Source of the DNA: Acidobacteriaceae bacterium
GTDB taxonomy: Bacteria; Acidobacteriota; Terriglobia; Terriglobales; Acidobacteriaceae
Assembly: GCA_003156235.1 (NCBI GenBank)
Contig: PMGP01000128.1
Location: forward strand, 1 to 19,651
DNA: 19,651 nucleotides
Direction of reading: 5' to 3'
Part shown: one piece after another, positions 1-7,009 of the stretch
Position numbering within the stretch: position 1 is the stretch's first letter
How the letters are laid out: each line of letters starts with the position of its first letter
Translations under genes and position numbers: made by a program
Notes under the pieces: generated by a model
What the model was told of the DNA's origin: nothing
The model's database searches: none
What the model saw: only the letters and a program-made list of their open reading frames with translations

Positions 1-33
1 TGGTTATTTTGCAAGAGGCTCTGATTGCGCGTG

Positions 34-1344
34 TTACGCAGACGCCGTCATTTTTCTTTGCGCGCCGAGTTGGGCTGCGAACTCCATCAAGGATTCATCG
101 CTACCGCGCGTGGCGGCCAGTTGCATCCCGCCCGCTGCGCAGGGGAGTGTGACCACTGGCACTCCCGCCATGCTGAAGGGCGTGGTATAGCGCAGGAGCC
201 GGACGCGGGTCTTGCTGTGATCCGCGCCGGCCGCCAGGCGCGCGACAGGAATGGCAGGCATCAGCAGTAAACCATGCGCAGCAAAAAGCGAATCCATGCG
301 GGCCGTGAACTTTGCATGGCGTTTGCGTAACGATGAAATTTCCGCGGACGTGATGCGCGCGCCCCACTCCAGCCGCTCGCGGAGGCCTGCTTCATAGCGA
401 CCAAATCGGCCAGCGTGGATGCGCGCCGCCTCCCATGCCTGAATGGGCGCATAGATCGCGAAGGCCTCGTCCCACCACTTTGCATCGATTTTGACAGCGC
501 GCAAGCCGAGCGCTTCCAACTCCGAGATGGTGGCGTGAAGACTTGTAAGAATCTCCGCCTCACAATCGTGGAAGAAGCTTTCATCGGGAACGGCAAAACG
601 CGTGAAGGTCTGGGTTGCAGCCGCACCGGCAGGTGCAAAAAATTCAGTCAACAGCGGCGCGTCTTCCAGATCGCGAAATATCCATCCCATGGTGTCGAAG
701 GATTGCGCCAGGTGCGCGCCGCGTTGCCAATTGCCCCGGCCCAGTGAGGAGCGATACCCGGCCAATCCGCACAGCGCGGCGGGTGCGCGGATGGACCCGC
801 CCGTGTCTGTGCCCAGCGCGGCCACAGCCGAACCCTCCAGCACGCTGGCCGCAGCGCCCGAGGACGAGCCGCCCGTCAGCGCGCTCTCGTTGCCCGGCTG
901 AAGGCAATCGCCAAAGTCGGGATTTTCACCGGTGATGCCGTAAGCCAGCGGGTGCAGGTGGGTCTTGCCGATGATGACCGCGCCTGCCGCTCGCAGCCTT
1001 GCCACCAGCCAGGAATCGTGTGCGGCGACTCCGGCGAGTTCGCGATACGAGCGCACGCCGCAACTGGTGGACGCGCCGGCCAGGTCGAAGCAATCCTTCA
1101 CCGAGATGGGCAACCCCCACAGCGCGCCGCGGCCATCGCCGAATGGGCCTCCCTCGCCGCGCGGCACGGCTCCCACGCGCGCCGCTTCCGCCAGCGTCCA
1201 CGCGAGGTTCTGCCACAAGTAGGTATTGCGGCTTTGATTCCCGTTGGCGCGGGCGAGAGCCCTTTCGGCCAGATCGACAGGCCGTATCGATTCAGCGGCA
1301 AGTGCTTTCCGCAACTCGCGGATTGTCCAGACAGCATCGGTCAT
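34..1344 (-). CDS. Amidase signature family hydrolase (GatA-like)
   Basis: Cytosolic amidase of the amidase-signature family, 436 aa, a normal length for small members. The Ser-cisSer-Lys triad can be read directly: Lys83 in the PISVKD motif, the serine run at 160-162 in TGGSSSG, and the nucleophile Ser184 in GTDTGGSIR. The family hydrolyses C-N amide bonds; GatA itself amidates Glu-tRNA(Gln), but no gatB or gatC is adjacent, so a small-molecule amide or allophanate-type substrate is as likely. The ATG is at 1344 with only a weak ribosome binding site; the stop (TAA) is at 34-36. It points the same way as the polymerase-like gene to its right but is separated by 137 bases and has no obvious link to polysaccharide synthesis, so it probably marks the flank of the cluster. 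The family call is firm; the substrate is unknown. Confidence 0.9.
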   Translation of the reverse strand: MTDAVWTIRELRKALAAESIRPVDLAERALARANGNQSRNTYLWQNLAWTLAEAARVGAVPRGEGGPFGDGRGALWGLPISVKDCFDLAGASTSCGVRSYRELAGVAAHDSWLVARLRAAGAVIIGKTHLHPLAYGITGENPDFGDCLQPGNESALTGGSSSGAAASVLEGSAVAALGTDTGGSIRAPAALCGLAGYRSSLGRGNWQRGAHLAQSFDTMGWIFRDLEDAPLLTEFFAPAGAAATQTFTRFAVPDESFFHDCEAEILTSLHATISELEALGLRAVKIDAKWWDEAFAIYAPIQAWEAARIHAGRFGRYEAGLRERLEWGARITSAEISSLRKRHAKFTARMDSLFAAHGLLLMPAIPVARLAAGADHSKTRVRLLRYTTPFSMAGVPVVTLPCAAGGMQLAATRGSDESLMEFAAQLGAQRKMTASA

Positions 1345-1481
1345 AGTGAGATTCTAGGGCAACGCTTAACCTTGCGCACCTCTTCGGTGACGACTTGCCG
1401 CGCTGGAGAGCTTCACAGCGCAGATTGGCTCAAAGTGTACGAGAACGTCCCACGCAAATCGGGCGAGTAGCGAATATCTCT

Positions 1482-2861
1482 TTAATATATTGATTCAATG
1501 GAATTCGGAATCGCGGTGCTGCCGTTTGTTTCTTGAACTGCCGCCAGGCCGCCCATGATCAGAAGATATGGAAGAATCATTGCTCCATTGAGCAGGTTGT
1601 CGATGGCCACCATCAAGATGAGCGCGGTCATCGCGAGCCGAACATATGGTTCGTTCGGAGTGTAACTTCTCGCGGATGGCCAGACAGCACGCATGACTGG
1701 CAGAAACAGTATCGTCCCGAACGAAATCAGGCCAACCAATCCGTACATGCCAAAGATGAGCAGCCACAGGCTCCAAGGGCGGACGTCGCCGTGCTGCCAC
1801 CAGTTCCATTGTCCAAACCCGAGGAGAGGCTTCTGGAGCGCGACGATGATCTGGCTCTCATCACGAGCGAACCTCCAGACAAGCGAGTGGCGGCCAATGC
1901 TTGTCAGGGCGATAGAGAGAGACCGGGCGACTCCATTCCGCTGCTCCAGCGCACGCAGGGATACGAGATTCGTTATGCGGAAGAGCGCGAACGTCAGAAT
2001 GATCAAAACCAAGACACCAGCAAATGCCCGCAGAACAGAGCGTCGCTTCAACAGCACCATAGGCAGCAGGAACAGAAGCAAAAGAATGCTTCCGGCGGAC
2101 TGGCAGAGCAGCGTGACAGAAGCCAACCCGGCTGCGACCCATCCCATGGGCAAGCCGAGAATGCGGCCCATCCGGCGATGCAAAAAGAGAAAAACAGCAA
2201 GCAGGGTAGCCGCTGCCATCCAAATGCCCAGTTGATTTCCGTCTTCCAAGAAACCGATGGGACGGAAGCCGGCATAACGCTGAGCACCCACCCAGCGGTA
2301 GGGCTGATAACCATAGAAGAACGCGTAGAGTTGAGGTCCGGCGCAAATCTCTAACAGACAGACCGGCACGTAGCAGATGCCCGCAATTACGCACGCTTTA
2401 GCGGCGAGAAGCAGCGAGCCGTCGGCTGAAAAGTGGATGCGGCCCAGGAGCCAGGGCACACCCCAGGAGATGGTCTGATAGGCTGCGCCCAGGATACCCT
2501 CATACAGTGTCTTCCAATGCGTGGCCGCCGAAAGAAGAGGCACGCAGCACCAGACAATCATGGGAAGATCGCAGATGCCCGGCCTGAATCTCTTCAAATC
2601 CGCGGTATGAAAAAGCAGCATTCCCACCAGTGCAGCCAGTCCGGTGGCCGTGGCCTTGGTGAGGAAATAGTCAGCCGGGAGACAGACGCCGAGAATCCAG
2701 TAGGGAAACGCGACGGGCGTCGGCTGGTAATTGGCGCCCGGAAGAATCGCCCAGCCGCCGAGAAAATTCGCTAGAATTGCAATGCGGACCGGATATCGGC
2801 GGAAGAGATACGCGCCGGCAGGGATCCAACCGAGAAGAATCACGAACGGGGAGATATGCAT
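1482..2861 (-). CDS. O-antigen ligase / Wzy polymerase-like integral membrane protein
   Basis: Inner-membrane protein of 459 aa with roughly ten or more hydrophobic segments from residue 5 to 445. The layout resembles the O-antigen ligase/Wzy_C superfamily: an arginine-rich loop (QRYAGFRPIGFLEDGNQLG, about 194-212) followed by paired membrane helices, then a larger hydrophilic loop with R..LVWRFA (324-332) and KPLLGFG (344-350) before the last helices. Such proteins polymerise or ligate undecaprenyl-linked glycans on the periplasmic face. I chose the ATG at 2861; the frame stays open to 3026, but the extra 55 residues are polar and unlike the family. A GGGAGG lies about 15 bases upstream of this ATG, which is rather far. 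It diverges from the phosphopantetheinyl transferase and is the only polymerase candidate in the window. Sequence in this family is poorly conserved, so polymerase versus ligase cannot be decided. Confidence 0.75.
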   Translation of the reverse strand: MHISPFVILLGWIPAGAYLFRRYPVRIAILANFLGGWAILPGANYQPTPVAFPYWILGVCLPADYFLTKATATGLAALVGMLLFHTADLKRFRPGICDLPMIVWCCVPLLSAATHWKTLYEGILGAAYQTISWGVPWLLGRIHFSADGSLLLAAKACVIAGICYVPVCLLEICAGPQLYAFFYGYQPYRWVGAQRYAGFRPIGFLEDGNQLGIWMAAATLLAVFLFLHRRMGRILGLPMGWVAAGLASVTLLCQSAGSILLLLFLLPMVLLKRRSVLRAFAGVLVLIILTFALFRITNLVSLRALEQRNGVARSLSIALTSIGRHSLVWRFARDESQIIVALQKPLLGFGQWNWWQHGDVRPWSLWLLIFGMYGLVGLISFGTILFLPVMRAVWPSARSYTPNEPYVRLAMTALILMVAIDNLLNGAMILPYLLIMGGLAAVQETNGSTAIPNSIESIY

Positions 2862-3102
2862 AGCGTTCAGTATGTTCCTCCCTGGCGGAAGACGATGAAT
2901 CGTCTGTCGCCTTTCCAGTAACGATGAATTCAGGAATATCGGCCGTGAAGTTGAACGGCTGGCATTGCCGGAGATCCCGAGCGTGGATAAGTTCGCCCGG
3001 CAGAACCCAATGGACTGGATGGGCAAGGTAGGACAGGCACAGCCTGCGGTGATGAATGCAATTGCCGCTCACGGGATTTCTCTTCCCATAAAAAGGAACT
3101 CC

Positions 3103-3870
3103 ATGAACGAGGGCTTTCCACAGTGTAAACTGCCGGCGACTGCAACTATCGAAGTCTGGATGATCGATCTGGACAGGCCGTTGAATCCAGAAGCGAATCT
3201 CGACGGCATCTTGTCGATCGAAGAGCGGAACCGCGCGGAACGCTATCTTTACCCGAAGGACGCATCTCGGTTCATGCTTTGCCGGGCCATGCTTCGGCTC
3301 GGGTTGGCATGGTATCTGGAGACAACCCCGCAGAAGATCGCACTGGCAACTAATCGCCACGGCAAGCCATGTATTGCCGAATGCTCCGCGCTGAATTTCA
3401 ATGTATCTCATTCTGGCGGGCTGGGAGTAATCGCCTTCACAACTGCTGGAGAAGTCGGCATCGACGTGGAGGCAATTCGATGCGATGTCGGAGCTGTCGA
3501 GATCGCTTCCGCGCATTTCACGCGGACCGAAGCGGCCATGATTGCGGCGGCGGCTACGCCTCAGGAACAAGCCAGCGCGTTTCTGCATCTCTGGACGCGG
3601 AAAGAGGCTGTACTGAAAGCAGCCGGTTGCGGATTGCTGGGCGGGTTGGATGGAGTCGACGTGTCCCAAGAGCCTTTGGATCAGGTTAGGTTGTACAGCG
3701 CGACGGGCGACAGAGCCGAGTCGTTCTGGCGCGTACAGGATCTGGAACAGATCGAAGGCTTTGCCGGAGCTGTTGCCGCGCCGACGGGAAATTGGTCGGT
3801 TTTGCAGCGGCCGGTTCGATACGAAGACGCTATCCATGGCTCCTTGGGGAGGATTTTCGGAGTGGAGTGA
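3103..3870 (+). CDS. 4'-phosphopantetheinyl transferase, Sfp type
   Basis: 255-aa enzyme that moves the phosphopantetheine arm from coenzyme A to a serine of an acyl or peptidyl carrier protein in the cytosol. The superfamily signatures are intact: NFNVSHSGG (98-106), the Mg-binding GIDVE (119-123), FTRTE (139-143) and WTRKEAVLKAAG (164-175). Length and two-half arrangement match the Sfp/Gsp group used by NRPS and PKS systems rather than the short AcpS type. The ATG at 3103 is preferred because AAGGAA lies just upstream and homology begins soon after it. The frame is open further upstream with an alternative TTG at 2965. No carrier protein, NRPS or PKS gene is visible in the window, so its client must lie elsewhere; the type II thioesterase at 14186-14932 points to the same kind of pathway. 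Divergent from the polymerase-like gene. Confidence 0.93.
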   Translation: MNEGFPQCKLPATATIEVWMIDLDRPLNPEANLDGILSIEERNRAERYLYPKDASRFMLCRAMLRLGLAWYLETTPQKIALATNRHGKPCIAECSALNFNVSHSGGLGVIAFTTAGEVGIDVEAIRCDVGAVEIASAHFTRTEAAMIAAAATPQEQASAFLHLWTRKEAVLKAAGCGLLGGLDGVDVSQEPLDQVRLYSATGDRAESFWRVQDLEQIEGFAGAVAAPTGNWSVLQRPVRYEDAIHGSLGRIFGVE

Positions 3871-3976
3871 GTTTTCGGAACGGCCAATCGCTTACGGTTG
3901 AAGAGAGGACCGGAACATGGCGGCATCGCCCGAATTGCGAGTCCGAGCGAGACAGTGCTGCTGTTTTCGAGCTTTG

Positions 3977-4016
3977 ATTTGTAGGAAAATTAAACAATTT
4001 GTAGAAGAATTACACG
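3977..4016 (+). repeat. Tandem 20-bp direct repeat (two units)
   Basis: ATTTGTAGGAAAATTA at 3977-3992 is repeated as ATTTGTAGAAGAATTA at 3997-4012, 14 of 16 bases identical, with start-to-start spacing of exactly 20 bp, close to two helical turns. The similarity fades over the next four bases. Such phasing is typical of binding sites for a dimer or for cooperating regulators, but no family can be assigned from sequence alone. Confidence 0.55.
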
Positions 4017-4092
4017 CCATCACTGGTTGTCACGAGATAAATATGAGAATCTGCAAAGGATTTATAATCTATGTTTTGCGGTCACATAATTG

Positions 4093-4104
4093 GGTTAAGT
4101 AACC
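4093..4104. promoter_or_regulatory. Short inverted repeat, possible operator
   Basis: GGTTA-AG-TAACC is a perfect five-base-arm inverted repeat in the AT-rich region ahead of the XRE gene. It might be a site for the adjacent XRE protein, but a palindrome this short can arise by chance. Confidence 0.25.
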
Positions 4105-4217
4105 GAAGAAAACATCACTGAAGGCACCCTCCGTGGGTACTAAAGATAGGTTGAAATTTATTGCAACATACCCTACGATTGCTTCAATGAGTATAGACGC
4201 CGTGACCAAAATATGTA

Positions 4218-4233
4218 TGTGACGGCTGTCACT
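4218..4233. promoter_or_regulatory. CRP/FNR-type binding site candidate
   Basis: The sequence TGTGA-CGGCTG-TCACT matches the CRP consensus TGTGA-N6-TCACA at nine of ten defined positions. It lies about 45 bases before the first possible start of the XRE gene, a plausible activator or repressor position. CRP-family proteins often control EPS operons, but no such regulator is encoded in the window. Confidence 0.45.
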
Positions 4234-4275
4234 AATGTGAATTAATGGTCTTGTAGAGAGGGTCACCCTGCATAG

Positions 4276-4596
4276 TTGTGCATTCAAGGGAGATTGCTCT
4301 TTCCCAAGGCAGAAAGGAAGTGCTGTATCTACCCCAACCTCAAACTACGAATGTATACGACCGGGATGCGCCAGAATCGTCTCGCCAAGCTGGTGGGAAT
4401 CGATGAGGCCAACCTGAGCCGAATAGTCAACGGGACTCGTGCACCCAAGCAGCAAATGCGGCAGGAGATCGCTACTGTATTGGGGTGCGATGCAGAGTGG
4501 CTGTTTGAACGGACCATGATGGAGGCCGACAACAAGGAGGCCGACAAGATTATGGCAAACATGGGGATCGGAAATAACCTTCTCACAACTGATTGA
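4276..4596 (+). CDS. Small XRE-family helix-turn-helix regulator
   Basis: Up to 106 aa. A Cro/C1-type helix-turn-helix is clear at about residues 24-78 of the longest reading: RQNRLAKLVGIDEANLSRI is helix 2-turn-helix 3, then the VNGTRAP turn and a last helix ending in WLFE. It should bind DNA as a dimer. The start is uncertain: the longest frame begins with TTG at 4276, another TTG lies at 4294 just after AAGGGAGA, and the first ATG is at 4351 with no Shine-Dalgarno sequence. The 30-odd residues after the DNA-binding domain are polar and have no recognisable ligand domain. It ends 116 bases before the NusG-like gene in the same direction, so the two probably act as a regulatory pair at the head of the EPS operon. 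The palindromes just upstream are natural candidates for self-regulation. Confidence 0.75.
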   Translation: MCIQGRLLFPKAERKCCIYPNLKLRMYTTGMRQNRLAKLVGIDEANLSRIVNGTRAPKQQMRQEIATVLGCDAEWLFERTMMEADNKEADKIMANMGIGNNLLTTD

Positions 4597-4702
4597 TCAA
4601 TTGGCGGCGCAGGTTTTTTTGCGTTGGCGTCATGAGCAGTTCTGCTCTGGCTCCCTGTCCTTTCATTTTGGATACAACAAGTCTAATTTGTCAACACTCA
4701 GA

Positions 4703-4727
4703 TGGGAGTGATATGGGCGAAGCCTGC
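4703..4727 (+). repeat. 25-base repeat, copy 1 (start region of NusG-like gene)
   Basis: TGGGAGTGATATGGGCGAAG and the next five bases match 16923-16947 at 22 of 25 positions. This copy includes the ribosome binding site (GGGAG) and the first five codons of the NusG-like gene. Confidence 0.6.
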
Positions 4728-5300
4728 TTTAACACCGAAATCAAGATTGAGGAGATGCCGCATGGGCAGAATCCCAATCAAGCCTGGTACGCGGTACAAA
4801 CCGGTTATCGCTGCGAGCAGCGAGTGGCATCGGGACTGATGATGAAAGGATTCAGGACGTATCTTCCATTGCTGCGGGAGGTCCATAAATGGACAGATCG
4901 CCGGAAGCTCGTTGAGATCCCGGCGTTCAGCGGCTACTTGTTTCTGCACTGTGAGCCCAGTTCGCGCAATCGAGTAAACGTGCTGGAGACGAGCGGTATC
5001 GTTCGCTTCCTGGGTGGAAACCATGCGCCATGCCCGATCTCCGATGTCGAAATCGAGGCTGTCCGCCGAACTCTCGGCAGCAGCGTGCCTTGCGACCGCT
5101 GCGACGCGCTGACGCCGGGTACCCTGGTTCAGGTTACGCGAGGTCCTCTGGCCGGCGTACAAGGGCGTCTGGCGCGGATCAAGAACAACCTTCGTCTGAT
5201 CGTCACAATTTCAGTATTCTCTCAAGCAATTTCGGCAGAGCTGAACCTGAGCGACGTGGAAGCCGTCCATGATCAATTCCACGCCGAACAGAGCAACTGA
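4713..5300 (+). CDS. NusG-like transcription antiterminator (UpxY/RfaH type)
   Basis: 195-aa paralogue of NusG. The NGN domain runs from about 24 to 120 (starts AWYAVQTGYRCEQRVASGL, includes the core IPAFSGYLFLHCE and GIVRFLGG). A KOW domain follows at about 136-186 (GTLVQVTRGPLAGVQGRLARI). Proteins of this size at the head of capsule loci (UpxY, RfaH) bind paused RNA polymerase and help it read through long operons. The ATG at 4713 has a good GGGAG five bases upstream; an inner Met at residue 15 would also keep the NGN domain whole. It follows the XRE gene and precedes the main run of EPS genes after a 248-base gap, as expected for a cis-acting operon regulator. General NusG is less likely, since that gene normally sits next to secE and ribosomal protein genes. 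Confidence 0.88.
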   Translation: MGEACFNTEIKIEEMPHGQNPNQAWYAVQTGYRCEQRVASGLMMKGFRTYLPLLREVHKWTDRRKLVEIPAFSGYLFLHCEPSSRNRVNVLETSGIVRFLGGNHAPCPISDVEIEAVRRTLGSSVPCDRCDALTPGTLVQVTRGPLAGVQGRLARIKNNLRLIVTISVFSQAISAELNLSDVEAVHDQFHAEQSN

Positions 5301-5548
5301 TGCTGCCCAGCGAGAGCGCGGCGCACTTACCTTTTCCTTCGATATGCTCACGCGATTTTCGCGGATTTGCAGTCATCGCGTAGCGTGGCGCATTCCCCGG
5401 GAAAGCACTGCTCGAGCGCTTCTTTATTGTCTGCGCCAGTTATGAGAGCGGAGTAACCTTGTTTCCCTCCTAACCGAGGGTTTGACGCTTTTCACATCAA
5501 GTCGAGAAGAGCTCCCGTAACTGAACGGTACATTATGGAGCGATCACC
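5301..5548. other. Leader region between antiterminator and first EPS gene
   Basis: 248 bases without a gene. Visible elements are a small hairpin CGCGA-TTT-TCGCG (5351-5363), the string GCGTAGCGTGG near 5380 that shares the GTAGCGT core of the E. coli ops element, and CCCTC-ctaacc-GAGGG near 5466-5481 followed by only a short T run. This is where an RfaH/UpxY-type protein would be expected to load, but none of these sites is conclusive. No good -35/-10 pair was found. Confidence 0.35.
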
Positions 5549-6883
5549 ATGAAAAAATCGAAAGATCCCCGTGTTGCCATCCTGGGTGTGGCTGTTGACA
5601 ACTTGACGATGGAAGAAGTTCTCGACGCCGTGGATGCCAGCATCGCAGAGGGAGGCTTCCATCAAATTGCGACGGCAAACGTAGATTTCCTCATGAAGTC
5701 AATCCATGACGAAGAACTCTACGAGACGCTTGCCAACTGCGATCTCGTTCTGGCTGACGGCATGCCGCTGGTATGGGCATCCCGCCTCCTTGGAACAGGA
5801 TTGAAGGAGCGCGTAGCCGGATCCGATCTGGTGCCTCAACTGGCAAGATTATCCGCCCAGCGCGGTTATCGAATCTACTTGCTGGGAGCGGATGAAGAGA
5901 GTTCCTCCGGTGCGGCGGCATGGATGGAGAAGAATTTTTCCGGCGTCTGCATTGCCGGCCGGTACTGCCCGAAATATCAGCCATTGGAAGAAATGGATCA
6001 CGAGGAGATACTGTCAAGGATCGAAATGGCCAAGCCAGACATTCTTCTGGTGGCCTTTGGAAACCCCAAGCAGGAAAAATGGCTGGCCATGCACCGGCAG
6101 CGGCTTGAAGTGCCTGTCTGCATCGGAGTAGGCGGCACGTTTGAATTTCTAAGCGGCATGATTTCCCGCGCACCTGGATGGATGCAGCGTAGCGGCATGG
6201 AATGGTTCTACCGGGCGATGCAAGAACCATCGCGGCTGGCAAAGAGGTATTTCAGCAATGCGCTAGGTCTCGCTCGCTATCTCCCGGTGCAACTGGCGGC
6301 AATGGCAATGCAGGGGAAGCGGCGCCAGCAAACGCAGATCACGAAAGAGATGGTTGGTACCGCGATAGTTTTGCGCATTGACGGCGATTTCACTGGCAAA
6401 CTGCTGCCGCGATTTGAATCCGATGTTCGCGGCGCGGTTCTTTCCGGTTCTCACGTTGTACTGGATATGAGCAATACCGCGTACATCGGTGCGGACGCGC
6501 TGGCCTCACTGATTTACGTAATGAATGTAGCCCGCTGCTGGAAGCGTGAATTGTGGCTGGCCGGGCTGGATCGCCTGTTGGTCAAAGTTGTGGGAGCTTC
6601 CAGACTACGGCTCTTCTTTCGCATGGCCCCAAAAGTTGCCGAGGCATTGCGGCGCATCCAGCCGGAGTTGATCCCGGTTCCGCAATTCGGGGAGGACTGG
6701 GCGTTCTGTCAAATTGGCGGCAAGCTGATTCCAATTCACACCCAGGAGGTGCCCGACGTTTACCGACAGGTGCAACAGTTACTGAGCCGGAGATTTACCG
6801 CAGAGCTGAATTCCGGTTTGCCGCAACATGGCCGGAAAATGGATGGATTGATTCTGGAACCGGCTCCCGCAGATGCCACGTAA
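5549..6883 (+). CDS. WecG/TagA/CpsF-family glycosyltransferase with C-terminal STAS domain
   Basis: 444 aa in two parts. Residues 1-240 form a complete WecG/TagA (GT26) transferase: TANVDF (43-48), ADGMPLVWASRLLG (69-82), ERVAGSDL (87-94), FGNPKQEKW (170-178), GVGGTFEFLSG (193-203) and EWFYR..QEPSRLAKRY (219-234). This family transfers an N-acetylmannosamine-like or other sugar onto a polyprenyl-diphosphate-linked acceptor at the cytosolic face of the membrane. Residues about 266-370 resemble a STAS domain (IVLRIDGDF, then VVLDMSNTAYIGADALASL), but where STAS anti-sigma antagonists carry an Asp-Ser phospho-site this one reads Gly314-Ala315, so kinase control is unlikely. A 75-residue tail has no recognised domain. 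ATG at 5549 with GGAG upstream. It is the first enzyme after the antiterminator; the acceptor sugar is unknown. Confidence 0.88.
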   Translation: MKKSKDPRVAILGVAVDNLTMEEVLDAVDASIAEGGFHQIATANVDFLMKSIHDEELYETLANCDLVLADGMPLVWASRLLGTGLKERVAGSDLVPQLARLSAQRGYRIYLLGADEESSSGAAAWMEKNFSGVCIAGRYCPKYQPLEEMDHEEILSRIEMAKPDILLVAFGNPKQEKWLAMHRQRLEVPVCIGVGGTFEFLSGMISRAPGWMQRSGMEWFYRAMQEPSRLAKRYFSNALGLARYLPVQLAAMAMQGKRRQQTQITKEMVGTAIVLRIDGDFTGKLLPRFESDVRGAVLSGSHVVLDMSNTAYIGADALASLIYVMNVARCWKRELWLAGLDRLLVKVVGASRLRLFFRMAPKVAEALRRIQPELIPVPQFGEDWAFCQIGGKLIPIHTQEVPDVYRQVQQLLSRRFTAELNSGLPQHGRKMDGLILEPAPADAT

Positions 6884-7009
6884 ACCCGGACCACAGTACT
6901 TTGCTCGGAGATTCACGACGTCCAATCGCGGTTACTGGGGTGGAATTCCCGATACCGGCTTGCCGGCAAAGGAAGCTCATTACAGATAACCAATTCGGAG
7001 ACCAATCGC

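Larger units (their letters stand above)
3871..4275. other. AT-rich non-coding control region
   Basis: About 405 bases with no convincing gene and visibly higher A+T than its surroundings, especially from 3970 to 4260. It carries a tandem pair of 20-bp repeats, a 12-bp inverted repeat (GGTTA-AG-TAACC) and a CRP-like palindrome, each listed separately. No clear intrinsic terminator for the upstream transferase gene was found. Because the XRE regulator and NusG-like antiterminator follow, I read this as the promoter and operator region for the main EPS operon. The base composition could also mark a recombination junction. Confidence 0.55.

Noticed and set aside
952..1470. Plus-strand open frame opposite the amidase start
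   Set aside because: The amidase signature on the other strand is unambiguous; this frame has no domain and simply mirrors it.
1533..2354. Plus-strand open frame of 273 codons opposite the polymerase-like gene
   Set aside because: The translation is hydrophilic and Gln/Arg-rich without motifs; the opposite strand encodes a coherent multi-helix membrane protein.
2671..3837. Long minus-strand open frame (388 codons) opposite the phosphopantetheinyl transferase
   Set aside because: It overlaps two well-supported genes, has no recognisable domain, and its composition (many Arg, Ser, Cys, Gln) is typical of an antisense shadow frame.
4593..4625. Possible intrinsic terminator after the XRE gene (ATTGATCAAT palindrome followed by a run of seven T)
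   Set aside because: The palindrome is AT-only and separated from the T run by a GC-rich stretch that does not form a stable stem, so it does not meet terminator criteria.
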